Assembly (NCBI GenBank): GCA_019279435.1
Contig: JAAALK010000084.1
Span: 12,604,916 to 12,668,915, forward strand
Length of the DNA: 64,000 nt
DNA from: Zizania palustris
Lineage: Eukaryota > Streptophyta > Magnoliopsida > Poales > Poaceae
Direction of reading: 5' to 3'
In this document: positions 1-11,540 of the stretch, one piece after another
Position numbering within the stretch: position 1 is the first letter of the stretch
How the letters are laid out: every line of letters starts with the position of its first letter
Notes under the pieces: generated by a model
Told to the model about the DNA's origin: nothing
Seen by the model: only the letters and a program-made list of their open reading frames with translations
The model's database searches: none
Position numbers and translations under genes: made by a program

Positions 1-1091
1 TACCAGAGGTGGCGACAGCGATGGACTAGTGGCGACCGGCGGCGAGGAGAAAGCGGCGAAGCTTTCGGGTCCGATGACGGCGCGGTGATCTGGCGGTGAT
101 CCAGCCCAACAGAGGTGGGGCCGGGGTAGAGGGGGGCGATGACGGTCCCAGCGGTGGCCTCGGCGAGGGCGGCGGTGGCCCGGAGCACCGGCGATGGGCT
201 ACCAAAGTGCGCACAGAGGAGAATACCCAAAAGGATGGTGGCGACTCGGAAATGCGATGGCTAGGGCTCTGAAGTTGTGGTCGGGTTGCGGCGAGAACCA
301 GGGTTCTTATAGGGGGCTAGCCGGCGAGGTTATGGCAATAAAACTGAAGGAAACCAAGGGAGGCTTCCATTTTTGCCGGCGAGCCTTCCAATTGCTCGGA
401 TTGGCTTCCAATTGGGCGAGATTGCGTCGGCTTCTAATGGAAAGGGATGGCCGAAGATTGGGGAGCAAGAATCTGGGACCGGATTGGGGTCACGTGGCGG
501 CCGGCGGCTGAGATTGGAAAGTGGCGCCGGAATCGGAAGGAGAGAGATCCCCTTCCATTTGGAGAAGACGGAACTGACAGGTGGGGACCACCTGTCAGCC
601 GGCGGGCACGAGAGAGGAGGGGCCGACAAGCGGGCCCGACGTGGCAGTGGCTGAGGGGCTGCGGGCAGAGGTTGACGTGTGGACCCAGCGGAGCGCGCGG
701 GAGAGGAGAGAGGGGGGAGTGGCGCCGACAGGCGGGTCCCACCCGTCAGCGGGAGAGGCTGGACTGGGCCGGGCAAAAAGGTTTTGGGCGGGGAATTCAG
801 GGTTGCGGCCCATATGTATTAAAAATCCATTTTCAAATTAAAATAATTCCAGATATTCATATATTTGCTTAAGGCTTGAAGTACTGTTGCTAAAATTTTG
901 TAAAAAATCTCAAAAATATTTCTTGGCCTCTAGTTTATCCCATAAAATTTTCAAGTCCAAATTTTGAATATTTATCTTTGTTTGGCTTTTATAAGGCTCT
1001 TTTAGGAGTTTTCTTTAATAATAAAACTCAGAAATTCCTTTATTAATATATTTCTTTTATTTTATTTTATTTTAATTCTGGGGCTGTTACA
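1..1091 (-). repeat. LTR of gypsy-type element E (partial, runs off the left edge)
   Basis: Read on the minus strand the segment begins TGTAACAGCCCC at 1091, a start common to plant Ty3/gypsy LTRs. An AT-rich stretch (840-1080) and then a GC-rich part follow. A TATA-like CTATAAGAACC near 302-312 has a downstream region that could be the transcript start. The LTR interrupts the gag frame of element D: the last gag codons run straight into TGTAACA. Only one end is visible, so length, target duplication and internal region are unknown. The six-frame ORFs here are GC-rich artefacts. Confidence 0.5.
302..312 (-). promoter_or_regulatory. TATA-like box in LTR of element E
   Basis: The minus strand reads CTATAAGAACC about 780 bases inside the LTR, at the U3/R position expected of a retrotransposon promoter. 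This is inferred from position and motif only. Confidence 0.3.
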
Positions 1092-1524
1092 CATTCTCCG
1101 AGGCTTCGGGATAAGGAAGTTCGTTGTCTTCGGGCACTTCGGGGATTACTGGGGTGGCCTGAGAACGAAGCCTATCTGCGGCTTCTTGCTGCCACCTTGT
1201 TACTTCATCTTGGAGACTGGCCATTTGAGCGGCCATATCACCAAGACTATCTTCATCTCCTCTGGAAAGATCTTCCGGGTCTCGAGAACTGTATGCATCA
1301 GTTCGAAGTGGAACTTGAGGTGGAAGGGGGACTCCGGTTGGCCGAAGTATAGACGGAGTTGGGGGAGGAACTCCGTATGCTCGAGGAAGGGGAATCCCTT
1401 CCAGAGTTTGAGGTGGAGGAAACGTCGAAGGCCCTCCGACCTCATCTGTGTTTGAAGATCTTGCTCCGGAGGTCCGAGGAAACCTCCGAATAGGACTACT
1501 ACCTGCACTCCGCTTGGGAGGCAT
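1092..1524 (-). pseudogene. 5' part of a gypsy gag gene (element D)
   Basis: About 144 codons start at an ATG about 60 bases after the end of the D LTR on the minus strand (begins MPPKRSAG). The peptide is proline- and serine-rich, followed by a short coiled-coil-like stretch (AQMASLQDEVTRWQQEA). That is the usual look of a gypsy gag N-terminus, which would form the particle shell. The frame ends only because element E inserted: the final valine and stop codon come from its LTR. The rest of gag and all of pol are outside the window or lost. Assignment rests on position behind an LTR and primer site rather than on a conserved domain. Confidence 0.55.
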
Positions 1525-1563
1525 GGTTTGAGAACATGGTAGAGAACGAAGTTTTTTGGACTA

Positions 1564-1586
1564 GGTTCCCCATGGACGGTGCCAAC
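1564..1586 (-). other. Leader/primer-site region of element D
   Basis: Directly after the LTR the minus strand reads TTGGCACCGTCCATGGGGAA, resembling the TTGGCGCC-type leader common after gypsy 5' LTRs. The exact primer tRNA is not determined. Confidence 0.4.
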
Positions 1587-2082
1587 TGTTGGCGTAAATG
1601 ATTACGCTAACAGGTTTCAGAAGGTTAGAAACTAACAAATGAAGTGTTTGCGAAGTAAACTATTTCAAGCCTCTGAAAGGATAATAGCTTAAAACAGTTC
1701 GAAAATATGTATTGAACAACTTAGTATTCCGTCCTCATTACAGGGTAAAACGGGGGGTATTTATAGGCCCAAACATTAAGGAAAAGACCCTTTTACCCCT
1801 CTATTACAACCGACATAGTGGAAACTATTCGGTACCCTAAATAGGGCTAAAATGGTAAAAAACTAATCTAATGAGAAAGAAGATAAGTATTCCATCCTAG
1901 CTGGCAAGGAAACTCTCGGAAGAGTCCTAGTTCGAAGATATACTCCGAACTAAGGTTCGCCTCCATACTTCGAACTTGATCCACAAATCTTCCTGAGTTA
2001 TATGCTGGAAACCTTTGATCCAATCTTCTGCCTTTGTCCTGTTATCATAATGGCTCTGAGGATGAAATATTTTCCCCCAACA
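1587..2082 (-). repeat. 5' LTR of gypsy element D
   Basis: 496 bp with TG...CA ends (minus strand TGTTGGGGGAAAA at 2082, ending TTTACGCCAACA at 1587). A TATA box (minus CTATAAATA at 1758-1766) lies in the middle. It is inserted in the gag of copia A: homology to the gag of element B stops exactly at 2083. The five bases on that side are CAAGT; the matching duplication would lie at the far end of D, outside the window. Confidence 0.7.
1758..1766 (-). promoter_or_regulatory. TATA box in LTR of element D
   Basis: CTATAAATA on the minus strand inside the 496-bp LTR, at a normal distance from both ends for a U3 promoter. Confidence 0.4.
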
Positions 2083-2813
2083 CAAGTTGTTCCTCAGAGA
2101 TAGACATCAAGGAAAAAGCAGTACAATTCATGGCAGTAGGATCAGCAGACGGTGTCGCAAGTGCCAGAGTCTTGGAGCCAGAATCAGTGAGATTTGATCT
2201 CAACTGAATATCGACCTCTGAGGCCTTGAGCTTACTAAAAAGCTCTACGACGGTCAAGTTATCATAAGACGCACTCTCAACAATAGAAGAGACCTTGATC
2301 TCACAGATCTTAGGGTCCAAGGTATGGAGAACCTTGAGCGCCTATTCATGATCCGAGACCAGCTGATCACGCCCGGCCTTGTTAACGCGAAGCTTGTTAG
2401 TGATCGATTGGAAATGACCAAACAAAGCCTCAACCGTCTCACCCTGGCTTCTGTGAGAAATTCTCATACTCACGCCGGTAGGTCTGATATAGCCTAGCCT
2501 TGACCTGAGTTGTCCCCTCATGGTGTGCCTGGAGGGTAGCCCAGATCTCTCGAGCAGTGGTGAGATGGCTAACACGCTCAAACTCACTAGGACCTAGACC
2601 ATAAAATAAAATATTCACCGCCTTACTATTATTTTGATGCTGGGTAACTACATCTGCAGCAGTATCCGCAGCAATAGTCACTATGGTGAAGGTAGGATGA
2701 ATACAAATCTTCCATATGTCCAAGCTCTGGCTCATAAGGTATGCTCACATGCGAGTCTTCCAATAAGTGTAGCCAAAAGCTTCTAGGGACGGGATTTTGC
2801 CAGAAGACGTCAT
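2083..2813 (-). pseudogene. gag fragment of SIRE-type copia element A
   Basis: The peptide is a close relative of the gag of element B, beginning MTSSGKIPSLEAFGYTYW. It carries the copia gag domain (UBN2 type: LMSQSLDIW, ATLQAHHEG, ARLYQTYRREYENFSQKPG, KLKASEVDIQLRSNL). It is dead: compared with B there is a CGA-to-TGA stop before AYLMSQ, one extra C near 2450 that shifts the frame after FSQKPG, and a CAG-to-TAG stop near 2345. The fragment ends where gypsy D inserted, just after MSISEEQL. The zinc knuckle and everything downstream lie beyond D and are not seen. Confidence 0.8.
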
Positions 2814-2864
2814 GGTCACTACCTAGGTTTAGAATCGGTTAAGATATTACAAAACCCTAACCTT

Positions 2865-2876
2865 GCTCTGATACCA
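2865..2876 (-). other. Primer binding site of copia A
   Basis: The minus strand reads TGGTATCAGAGC, complementary to the 3' end of initiator tRNA-Met, two bases past the LTR end. This is the normal copia primer site. Confidence 0.85.
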
Positions 2877-2878
2877 CT

Positions 2879-4186
2879 TGTAGGACCCAAAGTAGCGACC
2901 AGAGGGGGGTGAATGGGCGCCTAAAAATTTCTTGCTATAATATAACTTAAACCCAACACCCAAACAAACTTGACCAGACAAATAATATTAGCAAAGCAAA
3001 TTACTGAAACTAAAGTTGTCTAGCCTAAAAATGACCCGTATCTTAATTTAAATGATATTAAAGATAAACTAAATAAAAATACTGCAGTAAATAAAAACAC
3101 CTAGATAAATCACGAGATATTTATATTTCAGTCTAGAAATAAAATACTAATCAAATGAATAAAACATGGATCATTAAAAATTAATTCAGGATTAAACCGA
3201 AAATATTTCACGTGAAGACTAGAATAAAAATTTATTGGGACTGATAAATTTTTCTTTTCCTTTTATATGGGAAGATTAAACAGATATATTTAAATTAATA
3301 ATACGAGATAACTAATGAGCAGATTAAAGAATAATATCTATCAGAAAAAAATATCTACGAAAATACTAAAAAACTATTTTACTGCTAATTAAAATAGATG
3401 ATTAATGATTTAATTATTCTACCTAAAAATAGTAGATTAGATGAAACAGAACTTGCCTTCGCCTGCGTGCTCATCGCCGTTCGGTGGATGCGCCTGGACG
3501 CCGGCGTGCGTCTCGCCTGCAGATGCGCCGCCCAAGAAGTCTTTCCTCGCGCCATCAGAGAAGATGCACGCCTTGCTGTTGTAAAAAAATTTCACCTGTC
3601 GTCCGGGTCACACTGCTGCCAGAGGCTATGAGCTAGCCCCTGCCAAAGAAACCATGTAGGTGCCTGTTCATCTTTTCCCGTGCCACCGGAGACTTTTTCT
3701 TACTTCTGCTGTTTTGCTCAAAAAAACATGCGTCGCGTGCAAGCCACCTCAAGGCTAGGCTGTCAATACCGCTGCAGGCTAGCTGCCGGCTGGAAGAAAA
3801 CCAAAACACAGTCGTGCGTGGCCTTCTGCTGCTGCGCGTGATGAACGGCGGCGACCAAAAAAAATTGTGGCCAAAAAAACTTGTTGGACTGTACATTGTA
3901 GATTGATCTTGAAACGAAACAGTCATCCTATCCCCAGGGGGATAGGGGCCTATTTATAGGCGACTCCTAATACATGAAAAGACTAATTTACCCCTAGGGT
4001 AAATTAACAATAACTCTAAAAAAATTCCGAAAATTACCAAAATATTCTTAGAAAAATCACCTGACTCAAATAAAAATATTCTGGACTTAAAAACAAAATA
4101 TTAATATCCTAAAAACAAAATAATCATGGGTTGTCAGTTTTGCGCCGAAACTGACAAAGCGTCCACCGTCTTCGCACTGGGTACCC
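2879..4186 (-). repeat. 5' LTR of copia A, left part (split by element B)
   Basis: It begins TGTAGGACCC at 2879, next to the primer site, and runs as LTR sequence to GGGTACCC at 4186, where element B is inserted. The remainder continues at 11541. A TATA box (minus CTATAAATAG near 3947-3960) is present. Two parts together give about 1.6 kb, close to the 1572-1575 bp LTRs of B. The small ORFs here (3398-3631, 3633-3926) are not genes. Confidence 0.85.
4182..4186. repeat. Target-site duplication TACCC, left of element B
   Basis: TACCC directly precedes the left LTR of B and is repeated at 11536-11540 right after its right LTR. Confidence 0.9.
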
Positions 4187-5758
4187 TGTAGGATCGAAAG
4201 TAGCGACCGGAGGGGGGTGAATGGGCACCTAAAAATTTCTTGCTAAATTATATTTTAATCCCAACACCCAAATGAACTTAACCAGACAAATAATATTTGC
4301 AAAGCAAATTTCAGGAATCAAGGTTGTCTAGCTTAAAAAAAACCGGTGTCCTAATTAAAATAATATTAAAGATAATCTAAATAAAATACTACAGTAACTA
4401 AAAACACCTAGAAAACAATCACGAAATATTTATATTTCAGTCTAGAAATAAAAATACTAATTAAATAAATAAAACATGGATCAATAAAAATTAATTCGAA
4501 ATTAACCCGAAAATATTGCACGTAAAAACTAGTATAAAATATAACTGCAACTAATAAAATTTTCTATTCTTTTTATATGAGCACATTATACAGATAAAAA
4601 ATAACAATTTAATAGATTAAAGTTTTAACGACGAGATTAATTTTTAATTAAGAACAGATAACTACGAGATTATTATTTTTTCAGCTAATTAAAATATGGA
4701 TAAATGTTAGTTAAACTAACCAGCTAAAATATAGGAGATTTAAACCAGAAATCTTAATTCGCATGTCATCCCGCACTACAACCGTCGTATGCGCTAATCG
4801 TGCCTGCAGAAATGCTCATGCATGCGCTGCCATGCAAGCCAACAAAAAAAGACCACACTGTGCACAACGAGGGATTCTGGATGGTTTTTCTTGCCTATAG
4901 TTCTTGATTTTTTTTCCCGGTCGGTTTTCTCTGTTCGGCGATGGCACGAGGAGTCGGTGGCAGCTCGTGCAGGTGGCGCTAGGCACGCTTTGGTGGACGG
5001 CAGCAGAATCAGCGTGAGCGGCGGAAGCCTCCAGGCACAAGTACAACACGCTGAATAGAAAATTTTGAGGCGTCGCCGTTAGCTGCCACGGGACTTGATC
5101 TTCACGCCGGCGAAATTTATCGGAGAGGAAAAACAGTTTTCGGTGGAAGACAAAAATTGAACAATGGACTATAGATTGTAGATTGATCTAAGAAAAGCAG
5201 TCCTCTATCCCCAAAGGGATAGGGGCCTATTTATAGGCAAATCCTAATAAATGAAAAGACTACTTTACCCTCGGGTAAAATAAACGGACTCTAAAATAAA
5301 TTCCGAAAATTACTAAAATATTCTTAGAAAAATTAAATGACTCGAATAAAAATATTCTAAACTTAAAAACTAAATATTAATATCCTAAAAATGAATTAAA
5401 CATAATCGTCAGTTTTACGCCGAAACTGACAAAGCGTCCACCGTCTTCGCACCGGGTACCCGAATTGGGCCGACCCGACCCCGCAGCTTCCTTAGCCCGG
5501 CAATCGCTCGCCGCCCGTGTACCTGAGTGAAACCCAGACAACAGACCAGTGAATCATCTGCTGCTCCTAGTCATGTACCCGGATTGGGCTAGCCCAACTC
5601 CGTGGCTCCTCTGCCCGGCCGTCGCTCACTGCCCGTGTACCTGAGTCACATGCGCCTCAGACTCGGCAGGTCTTCATCTCTCCCTTCCTTTGACTTCCGT
5701 TGACAATCACTCATCACATCTGGAATATCAAAACCATATTCTTCAACATGGTTTCTCA
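4187..5758 (-). repeat. 3' LTR of copia B (left copy)
   Basis: 1572 bp, TGTAGGATCG...GGTTTCTCA. It contains a TATA box (minus CTATAAATAG, 5227-5236) and, near the right end, two similar modules each starting CCCG(A/G)ATTGGGC and ending GTGTACCTGAGT. It matches the right copy at 9961-11535 with few differences. Confidence 0.88.
5227..5236 (-). promoter_or_regulatory. TATA box in left LTR of copia B
   Basis: CTATAAATAG on the minus strand, found at the matching place in both LTRs of B (also 11003-11012) and in A and C. Confidence 0.45.
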
Positions 5759-5773
5759 ATCTCCCCCTTGATG
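5759..5773 (-). other. Polypurine tract of copia B
   Basis: The minus strand reads CATCAAGGGGGAGAT immediately before the 3' LTR. This is the plus-strand priming site and the expected SIRE-type tract. Confidence 0.8.
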
Positions 5774-7146
5774 AGTGCATTGTCAACACCTTTTCAGCTC
5801 ATCTCCAGATCCTGCAAAACACGTGGAAACCGAAAAACAAAGACAAAAGAAAATAGAAGAAAGAAAATAAAAGTTTAACCCTAATGACCAAAAGCCAAAC
5901 AGAAGTAAGAAAAATGGTCATTATGGTTAACCAAAAATACAGACTCAAAAGCAAGTGCAAATCTCAGAATTACCAACAAGGAACTCCCCCTACAATAAAT
6001 CCCATAGAAAGCCAAAAATATATCCAAAATTTCTCTCCCTTGTTGACAATTGGACTCATCAAGTGAGACTAAATGCACTTTAAAGAGACATAAACACAAA
6101 CTCCCCCTGAAATGCAGCTCCCCCTCAAAAAATGCTATGAATGCAGATTGGGTGCAGGTGGAGTGTGAAAAGCATGCTTCTTAGATATGATTGATTACTA
6201 ATACAACGTCTAACAAGTATAGCAAAAGATATACTGTCTAAGATACATGACATGATCAGTGCAACAGATGATATCTAAAGAGAGTCATTAGCACGCATTT
6301 TTCAATTTTTGTAAATAAAAGCATCACCACATTTTCTAGTTGACAAGCAAGGTAAAACATGATATGCAAAAGCTAACTGATATCTACCAAGATAAGCATT
6401 GTCCAAAACAAAGTGCTTCAGCAAACTTGTCATCTTTTTAAATTTTTCAGCCTGATTCTTTTTTCCTTTCATTTCTGCCAGGGTTTATTTGCATGTCAAA
6501 CCTTATGCTAACCGAACAAGTCAAGCCTAGGCCAGAACTGGACCATTAGAACCTTAAGACATTGGTCTTGGCATACATTACACTGTCCTAGTTCATACCA
6601 AAGTGCTATGGTAGGCAGTCCAGAACAATGCAATGCGACAAAGCAAACCCACCTGGATCTTTTCTGATAATCTTAAAAATGCATAAATTTTTCATTTTTG
6701 CTGAATTTCTATCATATTTATAGCACATTTTTCATATTTAAAGCATATAGATGTCCAAGTTGCATATCTGCATTTAAGTAAGGATCTAGCTACAAGGCAT
6801 GTAAAAGATAGCGAAAGCATTCAGCCCACACATGCTAGTTACCAGAAGCAATGGTGATCATTTTTCAATTTTAAAGCATAAAATCCATGCATATGACAAA
6901 TATCAGATATATCATGTGAACTGAACCAGAACATGATCATCGACCAGCAATCAAAAACATATACTAGCTAGAGAAAGTAAAGTAGATTAATCATATAACA
7001 GAAGCAGGCTCAACATGTGATAGATGATTATGCATGATATGAACACACACAAAAAGACTCAATAAAAATAAAGAAGAAAAAAAACTGATACCAATGAAAA
7101 GCTGACTCAAAATATCCCCAAAAGGATACACAACTCCCAAATAAGA
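5774..7146 (-). other. Long 3' non-coding region of copia B
   Basis: About 1.37 kb between gag and the polypurine tract, homologous to 15381-16695 of element C. It is AT-rich with no long ORF on the element strand, so no envelope-like gene is seen. Several extra AGGGGGAG tracts lie near the LTR side (about 5985-6130). Confidence 0.7.
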
Positions 7147-9894
7147 TCAATAATCATGAGTGGGAAAAAACGGTCCAACACCAGGTTTGGCAAAGGTGTT
7201 AAACCAGTGTCGAGCCATCTGCTCAAATGTAGGAAAGCATAAGGAATCATATGAGTCTGGACCAAAACGTGGATCAAAGCGCGGTCCTATGTTCTGCCTA
7301 AAATCACGGCCACGAGATCCAAAACCGTATACCGAACGATCTGGAACTCTGCCGGAACGAAAACCACCTTCCAGAGCACGATCATAAAAATCGTCTCCTC
7401 TACCACCACCTACACGACGTGGCTTGGCCTCTAGCCTCTCTCTACGTCGAGGAACTCTCTGTCTACCACCCTGCTGGTAGAACTGCTCCTGCCCACCTCG
7501 AGCTCTCTCTACTTGCTCAATCCGCTTCCTCCTAAAGCAAAACTTCTCAAGATGCCCGTCTCTATGACAAAACTCATAGTGATAGGTAGGCTTCTTGTAT
7601 TGTGGTTGAGGCTTAGGATTCTTAGACTTGGTGGTGTTTGGTGTATCATCTTTGGTGTGAGAGGGTCCAGGTAAAGAATCAAGAGAAGTGTGAAAAGTTT
7701 TAGGCTTTGGGACCCAGATTTGCTTCTTAGGTGGAGCTTTAGGTTGTTCTTGGAACACTCCATCCTTGGGCTGACTATCCTTAAAGGACTCAGTGGAGTG
7801 AGTCTTGGGGTATCTCTGTTCGGGAGTCATCTTACTATACTCCACTGCTCGACTAATAACACTCTCAAAATCAGCTTTGGTATAGGTGTAGCCTACCCCA
7901 AACCCATCTTGTCTCTTGAACTGCTGGATCATCATGCCGAGCTGTGGCTCTTTACCACTAATCCAACTCAGGATTGAACGGAGGTAAAAGTTCTCGTTAT
8001 GAACATCAGCTAGATCCCCTCTCAAAGAAGCTAACACCTCCACCTGAGACAAGAAGATCTCACACTCTTTATCAGCTTCGACAGACATCTCAGCTTTTAG
8101 CTTGATCAACTCCATTCTAATGGACAGACAGTTCTCATAAACAGTGGATGGAATTGACAAGGTCTCAAGCTCTAGCTCAGTCTGCTCCAACTCACCTCTC
8201 ACTCCAGCTAACTCGCTCAACTGCTCATCACTCTTGGCTCTCAGCTCAGCTATACTAGCTAAATGAGATGGGCAGTCTACACAAGGTGCGACGACAGTGG
8301 CATGAGCATCTTTTAGCTCCTACTGAGCACTCTCAAGCTCAGTGGCCAATGCGTCTCTCTCATCTACTCTCTCTGTGTATATGGACTTAAGAGTCGTCAA
8401 GTCACACAACAGCACCTCACAGTTAGAGCACTCACCACTATCACCCAAGCAAGGGGAAGAAGACAGACTCTCAATCTTGCCATTCGCTGTGGCAAGCTCA
8501 CTCTCAAGCTCATCTATCCTCTTCTTAGCCCCTCTAAGTAGTTTCTCCCTATACTTCAACTCCTGACTGTTCTGTTCTAATAAATTAACAATTTCTTATT
8601 CATAGGAAGATGCCGTCTCATCGTCGTCATCATTGGAGTCGTCGGAGGAGTCCTTCTCTTTCTTCTCCCCAAGAGCCATTGAGTAGAAGCTCTTGTGGGG
8701 TCTTTGGCTGTGACGTGAGCGACTCTTCGGCTTGTTCCTGAAGCCCATGAAACAGAGGCCCACCGAATTGTCCCTGTCCTTCCCTTTTCTAATCATGACC
8801 TCTTCATCACTTGAACTTGAAGACGAGGAGGAAGACGAGGATCTCTTGGAGTATCTTTTCTCCATCTCGGCGAAGAAGGTCTTAGCTCGCTTATTGTTCT
8901 CACGCCTGTAATCCTTCAGAGCCTTTCGAAAAAATCTTGTCCTAGGCTTGCCCTTTGTGGAGTTGTCATACTTGCCGGAGTTGTAGGAGTTGCCGTCGGT
9001 GCCCTTCTTGTAATTCTTCTGCTTGGGGCAGTCGGCAATGAAATGACCTGGGTCACCACACTCAAAGCATCCGGATTTTGTGCCGTGTCTCTTAAACATT
9101 CGCTTATCATAGACATGTCGCACCCGGTTGTTAAACAGACACAAATCATCATCTCCTAGAGTATCAAGTCGTTCCTCGGAGATAGACATCAAGGAAAAGG
9201 CAGTACAACTCATGGCATTAGGATCTGCAGACGGTGTCGCAAGCGCTAGAGTCTTTGAGCCAGAATCAGTGAGATTTGATCTCAACTAAATATCAACCTC
9301 TGAGGCCTTGAGCTTACTAAAAAGCTCTGCGACGGTCAAGGTATCATAGGATGCACTCTCGACAATAGAAGAAACCTTGATCTCCCAGATCTTTGGGTCC
9401 AAGGTATGGAGTACCTTAAGCGCCTGCTCATGATCCGAGACCAGCTGATCACGCTCGGCTTTGTTAACGCGAAGCTTGTTAATGATCGATTGAAAACAAC
9501 CAAACAAAGCCTCAACAGTCTCACCTGGCTTCTGTGAAAAATTTTCATACTCACGCCGGTAGGTCTGATATAGCCTAGCCTTGACCTGAGATGTCCCCTC
9601 ATGGTGTGCCTGGAGGGTAGCCCAGATCTCTCGAGCAATGGTGAGATGGCTAACACGCTCAAACTCACTGGGACCTAGACCAGAAAATAAAATATTCACC
9701 GCCTTACTATTATTTTGATGTTGGGTAATTACGTTTTCAGCAGTATCCGCAGCAATAGTCGTTATGGTGAAATTAGGATGAACACAAATCTCCCATATGT
9801 CCGAGCTCTGGCTCATAAGGTATGCTCGCATGCGAGTCTTCCAATAAGTGTAGCCAAAAGCTTCTAGGGATGGGATTTTACCAGAAGACGTCAT
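7147..9894 (-). pseudogene. gag gene of copia B, broken by three in-frame stops
   Basis: One long reading frame of about 915 codons from the ATG at 9894 to the TGA at 7147. In order it has a UBN2-type gag domain (roughly residues 5-205), a zinc knuckle CFECGDPGHFIADC near 9030-9070, a Ser/Asp-rich acidic region, a long coiled coil (LESELATANGKIESLSS and following), and an Arg/Gly-rich basic tail. It forms the particle shell. Three internal stops divide it: TAG after KASEVDI (CAG in relative A), TAA after TASSYE, and TAG after ELESAQ. No stop is caused by a frameshift. The C-terminal stop TGA lies at the same place as in element C, so the pol deletion left the gag end intact. Confidence 0.82.
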
Positions 9895-9946
9895 GGTCAC
9901 TACCTAGGTTTTGAATCGGTTAAGATATTAGAAAAACCTAACCAAC

Positions 9947-9958
9947 GCTCTGATACCA
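9947..9958 (-). other. Primer binding site of copia B
   Basis: TGGTATCAGAGC on the minus strand, two bases from the 5' LTR; initiator tRNA-Met type. Confidence 0.88.
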
Positions 9959-9960
9959 CT

Positions 9961-11535
9961 TGTAGGATCGAAAGTAGCAACCAGAGGGGGGTGAATGGGC
10001 GCCTAAAAATTTCTTGCTAAATTATATTTTAATCCCAACACCCAAATGAACTTAACCAGACAAATAATATTTGCAAAGCAAATTTCAGGAATTAAGGTTG
10101 TCTAGCTTAAAAAAACCGGTGTCCTAATTAAAATGATATTAAAGATAATCTAAATAAAAATACTACAGTAACTAAAAACACCTAGAAAACAATCACAAAA
10201 TATTTATATTTCAGTCTAGAAATAAAAATACTAATTAAATAAATAAAACATGGATCAATAAAAATTAATTCGAAATTAACCCGAAAATATTGCAGGTAAA
10301 AACTAGTATAAAAATATAACTGCAACTAATAAAATTTTCTATTCTTTTTATATGAGCAGATTATACAGATAAAAAATAACAATTTAATAGATTAAAGTTT
10401 TAACGACGAGATTAATTTTAATTAAGAACAGATAACTACGAGATTATTATTTTTTCAGCTAATTAAAATATGGATAAATGTTAGTTAAACTAACCAGCTA
10501 AAATATATGAGATTTAAACAAGAAATCTTAATTCGCATGTCATCCCGTAGTACAACCGTTGTATGCGCTAATCGTGCCTGCAGAAATGCTCATGCATGCG
10601 CTGTCGTGCAAGCCAACAAAAAAAAAGACCACACTATGCACAACCAGAGATTCTGGATGGTTTTTCTTGCCTATAGTTCTTGATTTTTTTCCCGGTCGGT
10701 TTTCTCTGTTCGGCGATGGCACGAGGAGTCGGCGGCAGCTCGTGCAGGTGGCGCTAGGCGCGCTTTGGTGGACGGCAGCAGAATCAGCGTGAGCGGCGGA
10801 AGCCTCCAGGCACAAGTACAGCACGTCGAATAGAAAATTTTGAGGCGTCGCCGTTTAGCTGCCACGAGACTTGATCTTCACGCCGACGAAATTTATCGGA
10901 GAGGAAAAACAGTTTTCGGTGGAAGACAAAAATTGAACAATGGACTATAGATTGTAGATTGATCTAAGAAAAGCAGTCCTCTATCTCCAAAGGGATAGGG
11001 GCCTATTTATAGGCAAATCCTAATACATGAAAAGACTACTTTACCCTCGGGTAAAATAAACTGACTCTAAAATAAATTCCAAAAATTACTAAAATATTCT
11101 TAAAAAAATTAAATGACTCGAATAAAAATATTCTAAACTTAAAAACTAAATATTAATATCCTAAAACCGAATTAAACATAGATCGTCAGTTTTACGCCGA
11201 AACTGACAAAGCGTCCACCGTCTTCGCACCGGGTACCCGGATTGGGCCGACCCGACCCCGCAGCTTACTCAGCCCGGCAATCGCTCACCACCCGTGTACC
11301 TGAGTCAAACTCAGTCAACAAACCAGTGGATCATCTGCCGCTCCTAGCCATGTACCCGGATTGGGCCAGCCCGACTCCGCGGCTCCTCTGCTCGGCCATC
11401 GCTCACTGCCCGTGTCCCTGAGTCACATGCGCCTCAGACTCGGTAGGTCTTCATCTCTCACTTCCTTTGACTTCCGTTGACAATCACTCATCACATCTGG
11501 AGTATCAAAACCATATTCTTCAACATGGTTTCTCA
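9961..11535 (-). repeat. 5' LTR of copia B (right copy)
   Basis: 1575 bp, TGTAGGATCG...GGTTTCTCA, followed directly by the target duplication TACCC at 11536-11540. Same internal modules and TATA box as the left copy. Confidence 0.88.
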
Positions 11536-11540
11536 TACCC
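11536..11540. repeat. Target-site duplication TACCC, right of element B
   Basis: Perfect repeat of 4182-4186; after it the interrupted LTR of A resumes with GGATTGGGCC. Confidence 0.9.

Larger units (their letters stand above)
4187..11535 (-). mobile_element. Copia element B: complete, gag-only SIRE/Maximus-type retrotransposon
   Basis: 7349 bp, both LTRs, primer site, polypurine tract and 5-bp target duplication TACCC. The internal region holds a gag gene (7147-9894) and a long 3' non-coding region but no protease, integrase, RT or RNase H. Compared with element C, a block of about 3.2 kb is missing: it starts just after the shared gag stop codon and ends about 24 bases before the end of pol. 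B therefore depended on enzymes supplied in trans. Such gag-retaining non-autonomous elements are known in plants (TR-GAG type). B sits inside the LTR of element A of the same family. Confidence 0.88.

Noticed and set aside
330..872. Several ORFs of 70-148 codons in the first kilobase
   Set aside because: GC-rich LTR sequence open on both strands; no domain.
5774..7146. Envelope-like gene in the 3' region of SIRE-type copias
   Set aside because: Some SIRE elements carry one, but here neither B nor C has a frame longer than about 75 codons on the element strand.
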